Source of the DNA: an uncultured Clostridia bacterium
Lineage (GTDB): Bacteria; Bacillota; Clostridia; Christensenellales; Pumilibacteraceae
Assembly (NCBI GenBank): GCA_947589465.1
Contig: CANQAE010000004.1
Coordinates: forward strand, 1-49,700
Length of the DNA: 49,700 bases
Direction: 5' to 3'
Part shown: piece after piece, positions 26,540 through 34,532 of the stretch
Layout: each line of letters begins with the position of its first letter
Position numbering within the stretch: the first letter of the stretch is position 1
Translations under genes and position numbers: made by a program
The notes under the pieces: generated by a model
Databases searched by the model: none
Seen by the model: the letters and a program-made list of their open reading frames with translations, nothing else
What the model was told of the DNA's origin: nothing

Positions 26540-27005
26540 AATCATAAGCAAACTTAAAGGTTTGAAGCATAAGGAACTCATAATAGCCGTCATTGCAATT
26601 GTAATTATGCTCGTGATCTATTTCTCGTCGTTCGGTAAAGCCGAGGAAGTCGACACGGTCACGCAAAAAAGTGATTACTGCACCGAAATGAAGTTGCAGA
26701 TAGAACGAGCCATTTCGCGCATGGAGGGCGCGGGAAAGGCGGAAGTGGTAATAAATTGGGCGTCGGGCGTTGAATCGGTCCACGCACAAAATACCACAAC
26801 AAACGGCAACAATACGACGTCGCAAGTCGTTCAGGGTTCATCGGGCCCCATCGTCGTAAAGGAAATTTATCCGCAAGCGATCGGCGTGTTGGTTGTTTGC
26901 GAAGGAGGTAATAATGCTAAAATTAAGATCGACATAATAATGGCGATATCCACGCTGATGGATATTTCGTCGGAAAAAGTTTTAGTATTCGGAATGAACA
27001 AATAA
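26532..27005 (+). CDS. spoIIIAG: stage III sporulation protein AG
   Basis: A 157-residue protein: one membrane anchor (ELIIAVIAIVIMLVIYFSSF) and an extracytoplasmic ring-building domain of the EscJ/FliF type, with RAISRMEGAGKAEVVINWAS and GVLVVCEGGNNAKIKIDI as its two halves and a Thr/Asn-rich insert between. In Bacillus it forms a large ring between the two membranes of the engulfed forespore. Confidence 0.92.
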   Translation: MNKIISKLKGLKHKELIIAVIAIVIMLVIYFSSFGKAEEVDTVTQKSDYCTEMKLQIERAISRMEGAGKAEVVINWASGVESVHAQNTTTNGNNTTSQVVQGSSGPIVVKEIYPQAIGVLVVCEGGNNAKIKIDIIMAISTLMDISSEKVLVFGMNK

Positions 27006-27019
27006 TTATGGAGGGACCT

Positions 27020-27505
27020 ATGTTAAGCAAAAAGAAAAAAATCTTTATTTTGTGCGGAATGATCGCACTTCTCATCGTTACCGGCGTACTCAATATCGTA
27101 CTCAACGGCAGTACGATCAAGGCAAACGCCAATGTTGACAACAACACGACTTCCTCGGCAAGTTTTTTTGACACTTACCGAGCGGACAGACTCGCAACGC
27201 GCGAGCAGACGATCCTTTACCTCGATGCAATAATCGCCAACAGCGATTCAAGTTCGCAGGCGGTAGAGGACGCAAAGCAAAGCAAACTCGAACTTACCAA
27301 GAATATGGAACTCGAACTTGTCATCGAGGGACTCATAAAAGCGCTCGGATTCGACGACGTTGTAGTCACCAATTCCACCGAGAGCCTCAACGTAATAGTC
27401 AAGGCGGCGGAACTTACCGAGGATCAGGTGACGAAAATAAGCGAAATCATCTATACGGAAGCAAACAAAAAGCCTATCGACGTAAGAATTATTCCCGTAG
27501 AATAA
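27020..27505 (+). CDS. spoIIIAH: stage III sporulation protein AH
   Basis: A 161-residue single-pass protein (helix IFILCGMIALLIVTGVLNIV) with an extracytoplasmic domain that, in Bacillus, binds SpoIIQ from the forespore side. The C-terminal ring-building motif is visible in DDVVVTNSTESLNVIVKAAE. An ATG at 27008 is also in frame, but its own codons supply the GGAGGG that serves the ATG at 27020, so I take the second. No spoIIQ is in the window. The next gene has its own promoter. Confidence 0.91.
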   Translation: MLSKKKKIFILCGMIALLIVTGVLNIVLNGSTIKANANVDNNTTSSASFFDTYRADRLATREQTILYLDAIIANSDSSSQAVEDAKQSKLELTKNMELELVIEGLIKALGFDDVVVTNSTESLNVIVKAAELTEDQVTKISEIIYTEANKKPIDVRIIPVE

Positions 27506-27515
27506 TAAAAAACGA

Positions 27516-27544
27516 TTGTATTTTCGGTTTCGATATGATATAAT
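27516..27544 (+). promoter_or_regulatory. promoter for asp23-like, nusB and following genes
   Basis: TTGTAT at 27516-27521 and TATAAT at 27539-27544 are 17 bases apart, with TGA forming an extended -10. The -10 is 33 bases before the ATG. Confidence 0.78.
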
Positions 27545-27577
27545 GTCTTTATAAAAAATCAAAGTGAGAATTTGTTT

Positions 27578-27907
27578 ATGAAGAATTTGATCAATATCGA
27601 TTCCGACGGAGATGTTACTTACGGCAATCACGTGCTTCTTTCGATAGTAAAACTCGCAACGCAGGAAATCAGCGGCGTTGGTTCTTTGCAGGGCAAGGGA
27701 GTGCGAATGGATGTCGTCGGCAACGTCGTGAACGTCAGCGTCAGCATCAACGTCAATTACGGAGTGAGTTGTGCGGACGTGGCGTTCAGGATACAGAACA
27801 ATATCAAGCGCAGTATTGAAACAAGCACCGCGTACAAGGCGGGCAAAATAAACGTCAATATATTAGGCGTGGACTTCGACAAGAATAAGGATACGAGCAC
27901 CCTGTAG
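27578..27907 (+). CDS. Asp23/Gls24 family envelope-stress protein
   Basis: A 109-residue Asp23 (DUF322) protein; YqhY holds the same place in Bacillus, just before nusB. The typical core DVTYGNHVLLSIVKLATQEI and SGVGSLQGKGVRMDVVGN is followed by alternating strands and an AFRIQNNIKRSIE helix. Its role is unknown; some relatives sit near the membrane and affect fatty-acid synthesis control. The accBC genes often found upstream are absent here. Confidence 0.88.
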   Translation: MKNLINIDSDGDVTYGNHVLLSIVKLATQEISGVGSLQGKGVRMDVVGNVVNVSVSINVNYGVSCADVAFRIQNNIKRSIETSTAYKAGKINVNILGVDFDKNKDTSTL

Positions 27908-27924
27908 AATTTTTTCTACGGGGT
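27899..27924 (+). repeat. eleven-pair hairpin over the stop of the asp23-like gene
   Basis: ACCCTGTAGAA at 27899-27909 pairs with TTCTACGGGGT at 27914-27924 (one wobble), including the TAG stop. No T run follows, so it is more likely an RNA-stability or translation-spacing element than a terminator. Confidence 0.5.
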
Positions 27925-27939
27925 CGCTTGGGTGTTACG

Positions 27940-28344
27940 ATGAGCAGAAAGAACGCAAGAGAAATAGTTTTCAAACTCGTTTACGAAACGACCGTTTGCG
28001 GCGAAGTAAACGAGTTTTCGGTCGAGTTGGCGACGCGGGCAATGGACGCGGACGATAGGTCGTATTTCGACAAGGTATTTCGCGGTATAATCGAAAAGAA
28101 AGACAGGCTGGAAGAAATAATACGCAAATATGCACATTCGTTTGATTTCAGCAGACTTTACAAGGTGGATATCGCCATTTTGTTTGTGGCGATCTACGAA
28201 ATTTTATATGCGGACGATATTCCGTACAAAGTTTCGGCGAACGAGGCGGTCGAACTCGCCAAGGCATATTCGACCGAACGAAGCGCTTCGTACATTAACG
28301 GCTTGCTCGCATCGGTAATAAAGAACACGGAGAATCTCAAATGA
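27940..28344 (+). CDS. nusB: transcription antitermination factor NusB
   Basis: NusB binds boxA RNA with S10 in rRNA antitermination. The 134-residue all-helical protein shows the family's SRKNAREIVFKLVYE start, and VDIAILFVAIYEILYADDIP with VSANEAVELAKAYSTERSAS further on, close to the consensus. The ATG at 27940 is preferred to an upstream TTG at 27928. Its stop overlaps folD. Confidence 0.94.
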   Translation: MSRKNAREIVFKLVYETTVCGEVNEFSVELATRAMDADDRSYFDKVFRGIIEKKDRLEEIIRKYAHSFDFSRLYKVDIAILFVAIYEILYADDIPYKVSANEAVELAKAYSTERSASYINGLLASVIKNTENLK

Positions 28345-29189
28345 GCGCACAGATAATAGACGGTAGAAAAATCGCAGCCGAAATTAAGGCGCAGGTAAAA
28401 AAGGAAGCGGAAGAATACCTAAAACGTAACGGCAGAAAAATGGGACTTGCCGTTATTTTGGTGGGCGACGATTTTGCGAGCGGGATATACGTTCGCAACA
28501 AGATCGACGCGTGCAACGAAAATTGCATAAATTCGTACGCGTACAAATTGCCCGCGACGACGACCGAACATGATATAATAGAACTCATACATAGGCTCAA
28601 TAACGACGAAACGGTGGACGGCATACTCGTGCAATTGCCGCTTCCGCCTCACATAAGGCAGAACGTAGTGCTTTCGCACATATCCGTCTACAAGGACGCC
28701 GACGGATTCCTTGCCGAGAACGCGGGCAATCTTATGCTCGGCAATCCGTCGCTCAATGCCTGCACGCCATGCGGCATAATCGAACTCATACGCTCGACGG
28801 GCATAAATATAGACGGAGCGAACGCCGTCGTCATAGGCAGGAGCAACATTGTGGGCAAACCCATATCGCTCCTACTGCTCGAAAACCATGCGACGGTCAC
28901 AATGTGCCATTCGCACACCGCCAACTTTGTCAACTTTACGCGCCACGCGGATATTCTGGTGGTGGCTACCGGTCAAAAGGGACTTATTACGGGCGATATG
29001 GTCAAGAAAGGCGCGGTCGTCATAGACGTCGGCATGAACCGCGAAGGCGGGAAACTTTGCGGCGACGTCGATATGGAATCTGTCAAAGAGGTCGCGGGAT
29101 TCATAACTCCCGTGCCGGGCGGAGTAGGTCCCGTAACCGTGGCTATGCTTCTCAAAAATATTGTCAAGGCGGCTTTGAGGCTTGAATAA
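28341..29189 (+). CDS. folD: methylenetetrahydrofolate dehydrogenase/cyclohydrolase
   Basis: FolD interconverts 5,10-methylene-, methenyl- and 10-formyl-tetrahydrofolate with NADP. YVRNKIDACNENCIN contains the catalytic Lys, DGILVQLPLP the folate site, and VIGRSNIVGKPISLLLLENH the nucleotide-binding loop; TPVPGGVGPVTVAML ends the protein. 282 residues, normal. xseA starts inside its final codons. Confidence 0.96.
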   Translation: MSAQIIDGRKIAAEIKAQVKKEAEEYLKRNGRKMGLAVILVGDDFASGIYVRNKIDACNENCINSYAYKLPATTTEHDIIELIHRLNNDETVDGILVQLPLPPHIRQNVVLSHISVYKDADGFLAENAGNLMLGNPSLNACTPCGIIELIRSTGINIDGANAVVIGRSNIVGKPISLLLLENHATVTMCHSHTANFVNFTRHADILVVATGQKGLITGDMVKKGAVVIDVGMNREGGKLCGDVDMESVKEVAGFITPVPGGVGPVTVAMLLKNIVKAALRLE

Positions 29190-30417
29190 AATTCTTACCG
29201 TTTCACAACTCAATAACTACGTCAAGAACGTTTTCGAGGATGAACTTTTGTTGCAAAACATTACCGTTGAGGGCGAAGTTTACGAGAACAAATTTTCGGG
29301 CGGGAACACGTACCTTACTTTGCGCGAGGACGAATATGTGCTTCCGTGCGTCAAGTTCGGGACGAGATACGAGTTTTCGGCGGGCGACAAGATACGCGTT
29401 ACGGGCGGAATGCGCTTTTACCCGCGCGGCGGCAGGACGACCTTCGTCATAAATTACGCTTCGGCGGTGGGCAAAGGCGAACTTATAGCAAAACTAAACG
29501 AACTCAAAGAAAAACTGTCCAAAGAGGGCATTTTCGATAACTTAAAAAAACTTCCGCCTTACGTAAAAAAGATCGCGATAGTGACAAGCACCGAGGGCGC
29601 GGTCATACACGATTTTCTTGAAGTTCTCGGTCGAAACGGCTGTACGAATATAGACGTGGACGTTTACGATACGAAAGTTCAGGGCGGCGGCGCGGAGAAA
29701 GAGATCGCCGAAGCGATTGCGAAAACGGCGGGCAAAGATTACGACGTTCTCGTTGTGGCGCGCGGCGGCGGATCGGGACAAGATCTCGGTTGCTTCAATA
29801 CCGAAGCGGTGGCGCGCGCGGTGTATTTTGCGGACTATCCCGTTATTTCGGCGGTGGGACACGAGATAGATTACACTCTTTGCGACTTTGCGGCGTCTAT
29901 CCGTGCGGGTACGCCGAGCATAGCCGCCGAACTTATCGTGCGCACCAACGAGGCGTTTTTGTCGAGGATATTCGAATGCCTTGGCAAGATGAGGTACATT
30001 ATCGAGGGCGCGCTCGGAGCCGCCGTCATAAAGACCAAGACTTATGCCGCCGAAATGACGCTTTCGGGCGAACGAAAAGCCGCCGAACTCAAAAAACGCA
30101 TAAGCGACTACCGCGAAAAGGCTTTAAGTAGACTCGATCGCATGACCGACGAGTGTCGCAAACGAGCCGTAGACGCGTTGTCGCTTTTGTCATACGAGGC
30201 AAACGCGCTCGCCGATAAGCGCGAGAACGAACTTAAATTGACTTCCGCCGTCCTCGACAGAAGCAGTCCGCTCAAAATTTTGTCGAGCGGATACGCCAAG
30301 GTCATAAAGGACGGGGAGTACGTGGACGACGCTTCCGCCGTTTCGGTGGGCGACGAACTCAAAATAGTTATGAGCGGCGGCAGTTTGGGTGTGACCGTCA
30401 ACAAAAAGGAGAACTAA
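29182..30417 (+). CDS. xseA: exodeoxyribonuclease VII large subunit
   Basis: XseA, with XseB, degrades single-stranded DNA from either end and takes part in repair. An N-terminal OB domain (1-100) with LTVSQLNNYVKNVFEDELLL is followed by the catalytic domain: VARGGGSGQDLGCFNTEAVA and PVISAVGHEIDYTLCDFAA hold the conserved residues, and a long coiled coil ends near residue 360. The start is TTG, overlapping folD by eight bases. Confidence 0.95.
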   Translation: MNKILTVSQLNNYVKNVFEDELLLQNITVEGEVYENKFSGGNTYLTLREDEYVLPCVKFGTRYEFSAGDKIRVTGGMRFYPRGGRTTFVINYASAVGKGELIAKLNELKEKLSKEGIFDNLKKLPPYVKKIAIVTSTEGAVIHDFLEVLGRNGCTNIDVDVYDTKVQGGGAEKEIAEAIAKTAGKDYDVLVVARGGGSGQDLGCFNTEAVARAVYFADYPVISAVGHEIDYTLCDFAASIRAGTPSIAAELIVRTNEAFLSRIFECLGKMRYIIEGALGAAVIKTKTYAAEMTLSGERKAAELKKRISDYREKALSRLDRMTDECRKRAVDALSLLSYEANALADKRENELKLTSAVLDRSSPLKILSSGYAKVIKDGEYVDDASAVSVGDELKIVMSGGSLGVTVNKKEN

Positions 30418-30419
30418 AC

Positions 30420-30614
30420 ATGGATTTGGAAGAAAAACTCAAAAAATTAGAAGAACTTACCTCGAAAATGGAGAGCGGCGTGTCGCTCGAAGACGGAATA
30501 AAACTTTTCGAACAAGGGCTTGCTCTTACCAAACAATGTATGGCGCAGATCAAAGAGTACAAGGGCAAACTCAACGAAATAAAGACCGAAATGGACGCTC
30601 TGCTCGATGATTGA
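30420..30614 (+). CDS. xseB: exodeoxyribonuclease VII small subunit
   Basis: A 64-residue helical hairpin protein, with LEELTSKMESGVSLEDGIKL and FEQGLALTKQCMAQI typical of XseB, which binds the coiled coil of XseA. The ATG is two bases after the xseA stop and the end overlaps ispA by eight bases. Confidence 0.93.
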   Translation: MDLEEKLKKLEELTSKMESGVSLEDGIKLFEQGLALTKQCMAQIKEYKGKLNEIKTEMDALLDD

Positions 30615-31425
30615 TCGCAAACAACTTATAGAAAAATGGATAGACAGAGCCGTCGCCGAAGCGGGTTTCGACGAGCCGCTTTTGTCTATCGTAAAATACG
30701 TATTTTCGACGGGCGGGAAGCGTCTGCGCCCGATGATGTTTTTGGAAACGTATCTTCTCGGTGGCGGCGAAATAACCGAGCCTATCGAAAATTTTGCGGC
30801 GGCAATAGAATGTTTGCATCAGTACACCCTTGTACACGACGACTTGCCGTGCATGGACAATGACGAACTCCGTCGCGGAAAACCGACCTGCCACAGAATG
30901 TTCGGCGAGGCGAACGCGTTGCTTGCGGGCGACGCCTTGCTCAATCTGTCTTTTACGCTATTACTCAAAGCGGCTTCCGTTTCGTCGCTCGCGGCAAAGG
31001 CGGCGTACGAATTTTCGGTCCTCACCGGCGGAAGCGGCGTGGTGGGCGGACAGGTCGAAGAAATCAACTGTTCCAATTTCCGCGATTCGGTCGAGGAGAT
31101 ATATTACAAAAAGACGTGCTACCTCATATGGGCTTCCGTAAAGGCGGGCGCAATAATGGCGGGACTTTCGAAAAAGGCGACGGACGCGCTGAAAAGATAC
31201 TGTTTCGACTTCGGTTACGCGTTCCAGATATACGACGATCTTATGGACATAACCGAAAAGGGCGGAGCCGCCGAAAAGTCGTATGTAAGCATTTACGGAG
31301 TCGAAAATTCGGTTATTGAGGTCAAAAAGCGCACCAAATCGGCGATAGACGCGCTTACTATGTCAGGTATAAATAGCGAATTTTTCGTGGACCTTGCGCT
31401 AAAAGCCGCAGGACGAAAGGAATAA
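30607..31425 (+). CDS. ispA: farnesyl/geranyl diphosphate synthase (trans-prenyltransferase)
   Basis: IspA joins IPP and DMAPP to give farnesyl diphosphate, the starter for UppS. The two aspartate-rich motifs are DDLPCMD beginning at residue 78 and DDLMD beginning at residue 210; GGKRLRPMMFLE and the ALLAGDALLNLSF helix are also typical. 272 residues. It lies directly before dxs, so substrate supply and prenyl chain building are encoded together. Confidence 0.95.
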   Translation: MIDRKQLIEKWIDRAVAEAGFDEPLLSIVKYVFSTGGKRLRPMMFLETYLLGGGEITEPIENFAAAIECLHQYTLVHDDLPCMDNDELRRGKPTCHRMFGEANALLAGDALLNLSFTLLLKAASVSSLAAKAAYEFSVLTGGSGVVGGQVEEINCSNFRDSVEEIYYKKTCYLIWASVKAGAIMAGLSKKATDALKRYCFDFGYAFQIYDDLMDITEKGGAAEKSYVSIYGVENSVIEVKKRTKSAIDALTMSGINSEFFVDLALKAAGRKE

Positions 31426-31427
31426 AA

Positions 31428-33236
31428 ATGGAAATAAAAGACGTCAAAAATGCAGACGACCTTCGTAAACTCGACAAAAAAGATTTGTCGCGGTACGCGC
31501 AATTGCTCAGAGCGCGTATCATCGAAGTTACGCTCGAAAACGGCGGGCATCTCGCGTCCAATCTCGGCATAACCGACCTTGCCGTGGCGTTACACTACTG
31601 TTTCGACACGCCCAAGGACAAAATAGTGTGGGACGTCGGGCATCAGACTTACGCGCACAAACTCATAACGGGCAGATGGGAACTTATGGGCAAACTGCGC
31701 ACCGACGAAGGCGCGTCTGGATTTCCGTCGCCGAAGGAGAGCGAATACGATTCGTTTACGACGGGACACAGCGGAACTTCGCTGTCTATGGCGCTCGGTC
31801 TTGCGCGCGCTCGCGACCTTGTCGGCGGGAACGAAAAAGTCGTAGCCGTGATAGGTGACGGGGCTTTTACGAGCGGCGAAATTTACGAGGCACTCAATGA
31901 CCTCGGCGACAGACCTACACCGATGATCATCATACTTAACGACAACAATATGTCCATAAGTCGCAACGTCGGCGCAATGAGCAAATATTTTAACAATCTC
32001 AGGGTAAACAGAAAGTTCGTCGGCTTCAAGAGCGACTTCAAAGCAGACCTCGCGTCGCTGCCTTTTGTCGGCAAACCGCTTGCCCGCGCGTTGACGAGCG
32101 TAAAGAACAGCGTCAAGAGGCGGGTGGTCGGCGATAAATTTTTCGAAAGGTTCGGGCTTAAATATTACGGACCGTACGACGGACACAATATGGAACGCAT
32201 TTTGGACGCGCTCGCGATCGCCAAAAGTTCGCAAGTTCCCGTCATAATCCATTTTCTTACCGACAAGGGGCGCGGATACGCGGAAGCGCAGACAGATCCT
32301 CAAAAATATCACGGCATATCGCCAAAAGGTGAGAAAGGACTGTCCATGTCGGCGGTAGTCGGCAAAACTCTTTGCGAAGTGGCGCGTACTTCGAACATAG
32401 CGGTCGTGACGGCGGCTATGACCGACGGGCTTTGTCTAAATCAATTTGCCGCCGAATATCCGCAAAGGTTTTTCGACGTAGCCATTGCCGAGCAACACGC
32501 CGTATCATTGTGCGCGGGGCTTGCGCGCGGCGGGGTCAAGCCGTATTTTGCGGTATATTCGACGTTTTTGCAACGCGGATTCGATCAAGTCTTGCACGAC
32601 GTGTGCCTCAACGACTTGCCCGTAACTTTTCTCATAGACAGAGCGGGAGCGGTAGGACCCGACGGAGCGACGCACCAAGGCATATTCGACCTGTCGTATT
32701 TGTCGCTTATACCGAATATGGCGATAGCCTCGCCAAAGGACGGGACCGAACTTGCCGCGCTCATAAAGTGGTCGGCGACGGTAAAAACGCCGCTTGCGAT
32801 AAGGTACGCGAAAAGTTACTCGCGCGACTTCGGGGAATGCGCTCCGATAGAATTCGGCAAGTGGGAGGTTCTCATTAGAGCGGACAGCGGAGTGACTGTG
32901 CTTGCGGTCGGCAAGACAAACGAGATAGCCGTTTCGCTCGTCGGCGCGACGGTGATAAACGCGCGTTTCGTTTTGCCGCTCGACGAAGAACTTCTCGATT
33001 CGCTCGAAGGGACGGTCATAACGTTAGAGGACAACGTTTTGCACGGCGGGTTCGGCGAGGCGGTCAAAAACAGGATAGGAAAGAGGTGCAATGTTGTTGC
33101 GATAGGGCACGGTAACGAGTTTTGCGATATTCGCAGCATAGACAAAACGTACGAAAAATCGGGCTTGACTGTGCAAAACGTGCAAAAAATCGTTAATTCG
33201 GCTGTGATTTCGCTTGAAAATCATAAAAATTTATAG
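31428..33236 (+). CDS. dxs: 1-deoxy-D-xylulose-5-phosphate synthase
   Basis: Dxs condenses pyruvate and glyceraldehyde 3-phosphate with thiamine diphosphate, entering the MEP pathway. VWDVGHQTYAHKLITGR, the diphosphate motif GDGAFTSGE to NDNNMSIS, and IAEQHAVSLCAGLA with the catalytic Glu are present. 602 residues, slightly short. The promoter of nadK is embedded in its last 25 bases. Confidence 0.96.
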   Translation: MEIKDVKNADDLRKLDKKDLSRYAQLLRARIIEVTLENGGHLASNLGITDLAVALHYCFDTPKDKIVWDVGHQTYAHKLITGRWELMGKLRTDEGASGFPSPKESEYDSFTTGHSGTSLSMALGLARARDLVGGNEKVVAVIGDGAFTSGEIYEALNDLGDRPTPMIIILNDNNMSISRNVGAMSKYFNNLRVNRKFVGFKSDFKADLASLPFVGKPLARALTSVKNSVKRRVVGDKFFERFGLKYYGPYDGHNMERILDALAIAKSSQVPVIIHFLTDKGRGYAEAQTDPQKYHGISPKGEKGLSMSAVVGKTLCEVARTSNIAVVTAAMTDGLCLNQFAAEYPQRFFDVAIAEQHAVSLCAGLARGGVKPYFAVYSTFLQRGFDQVLHDVCLNDLPVTFLIDRAGAVGPDGATHQGIFDLSYLSLIPNMAIASPKDGTELAALIKWSATVKTPLAIRYAKSYSRDFGECAPIEFGKWEVLIRADSGVTVLAVGKTNEIAVSLVGATVINARFVLPLDEELLDSLEGTVITLEDNVLHGGFGEAVKNRIGKRCNVVAIGHGNEFCDIRSIDKTYEKSGLTVQNVQKIVNSAVISLENHKNL

Positions 33237-33242
33237 TATAAT
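33214..33242 (+). promoter_or_regulatory. promoter for nadK-argR-recN
   Basis: TTGAAA at 33214-33219 and TATAAT at 33237-33242, spacer 17. The -35 and most of the spacer lie within the end of dxs. Confidence 0.75.
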
Positions 33243-33258
33243 TTAGGCAGGAGAATAA

Positions 33259-34092
33259 ATGTCGATCGGAATTTATACAAATTTATACAAGGATAACGAT
33301 TTGTCGGTAACGAAAGCGGTCGTTAAACTTTTGCAGTCCGCAAAAATGAAGTTTTACGTCGCGCAAAATCTCGGCAAATTCTTTCCCGATTGCGAAACTT
33401 ACGACAATTTCGGGCGGCTCGATATGCTCATAACGGTGGGCGGCGACGGAACTATTCTCGGCGTCGCTCGGAGTTGCATGGAGAGCGGCGTGCCCATTCT
33501 CGGCGTAAACAAAGGGACGCTCGGCTTCATGGCGGAGATAGAACTGTCCAACCTCGAACAAATAATAGGCATAATACGCGACGGCGATTACAAGATCGAC
33601 AAGCGAATGATGCTCTGTTGCGAGTACGATGGCAAGGTCTATTACGCGCTGAACGACGCGATCGTATATAGGTACGACACCAAGATGATAGCGGTCGACG
33701 TGGAGATAGAGGGGCAACTTTTGGACAAATATTCGTGCGACGGATTTATAGTATGCACGCCAACGGGTTCTACCGCGTATTCGCTTTCGGCGGGTGGACC
33801 GATAATGAGCCCGTCGGCGAACGCGATATGCCTTACGCCCGTCAACTCGCACTCGTTGCATACCCGTCCCGTCGTGATAAGCGCGGACGAGGTCGTGGAC
33901 ATTTCGGTGCGAAAGGCGTACGAATCGCCGGTACTCATAATAGACGGCGTGGAAATGACAAAAATAAAAACGGGCGCGGATCTGCGATTTTACAAATCCC
34001 CGTCGCCCCTTAACTTCATAAGGCTCAAAGACAGCAACTTCTATTCCAAACTGTTGTCCAAACTCAATATTTGGGGATTGACCGAAAATTAA
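33259..34092 (+). CDS. nadK: NAD kinase
   Basis: NadK phosphorylates NAD to NADP. The glycine-rich TVGGDGTILGVAR, GVNKGTLGFMAEI and DGFIVCTPTGSTAYSLSAGG are the three diagnostic motifs. 277 residues, of the ATP-NAD kinase family. It takes the place between dxs and argR where tlyA often lies; no tlyA gene is present here. GGAG precedes the ATG. Confidence 0.95.
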   Translation: MSIGIYTNLYKDNDLSVTKAVVKLLQSAKMKFYVAQNLGKFFPDCETYDNFGRLDMLITVGGDGTILGVARSCMESGVPILGVNKGTLGFMAEIELSNLEQIIGIIRDGDYKIDKRMMLCCEYDGKVYYALNDAIVYRYDTKMIAVDVEIEGQLLDKYSCDGFIVCTPTGSTAYSLSAGGPIMSPSANAICLTPVNSHSLHTRPVVISADEVVDISVRKAYESPVLIIDGVEMTKIKTGADLRFYKSPSPLNFIRLKDSNFYSKLLSKLNIWGLTEN

Positions 34093-34105
34093 AGGAGAGG
34101 TGTAT

Positions 34106-34531
34106 ATGGAACGCAACGAAAGACAACTCAAAATTCTCGAACTTATTGCAACCAAGAATATCGAAACGCAAGACGAACTTGCTTTCGAACTCAAAAAACT
34201 CAATTACAACGTTACACAAGCCACGATCTCGCGCGACATAAAGGAGTTGGGGCTCGTCAAAACGAGGTACATAGCGTCGGGAGCCGATTCGGTCAATGAA
34301 CGCATAAAGAGGATATTCAAACTTGCCGTGCTTTCGGTCAACGTCGCTTGCAATATCGTCGTACTCAAAACTTTGCCGGGTTGCGCGAACGCTACGGGAG
34401 ATATGCTCGACAAATTACGTGACAGCGACGTACTCGGTTGCGTTGCGGGCGAGGATACGGTCATGGCGGTTTGCGTTGACGCAGACGCAGCCAAACGTAC
34501 GGTCGAAAAACTGTACGAGATCATAGGCTGA
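34106..34531 (+). CDS. argR: arginine repressor ArgR/AhrC
   Basis: ArgR is an arginine-dependent hexameric DNA-binding protein controlling arginine synthesis and breakdown. The N-terminal winged helix includes TQATISRDIKELGLVKTRYI, and the C-terminal arginine-binding domain has LPGCANATGDMLDKL and GCVAGEDTVMAVCVD. 141 residues. I chose the ATG at 34106; AAAGGAGAGG at 34091-34100 is better placed for it than for the GTG at 34100. recN follows one base after the stop, the standard order. Confidence 0.94.
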   Translation: MERNERQLKILELIATKNIETQDELAFELKKLNYNVTQATISRDIKELGLVKTRYIASGADSVNERIKRIFKLAVLSVNVACNIVVLKTLPGCANATGDMLDKLRDSDVLGCVAGEDTVMAVCVDADAAKRTVEKLYEIIG

Positions 34532-34532
34532 A

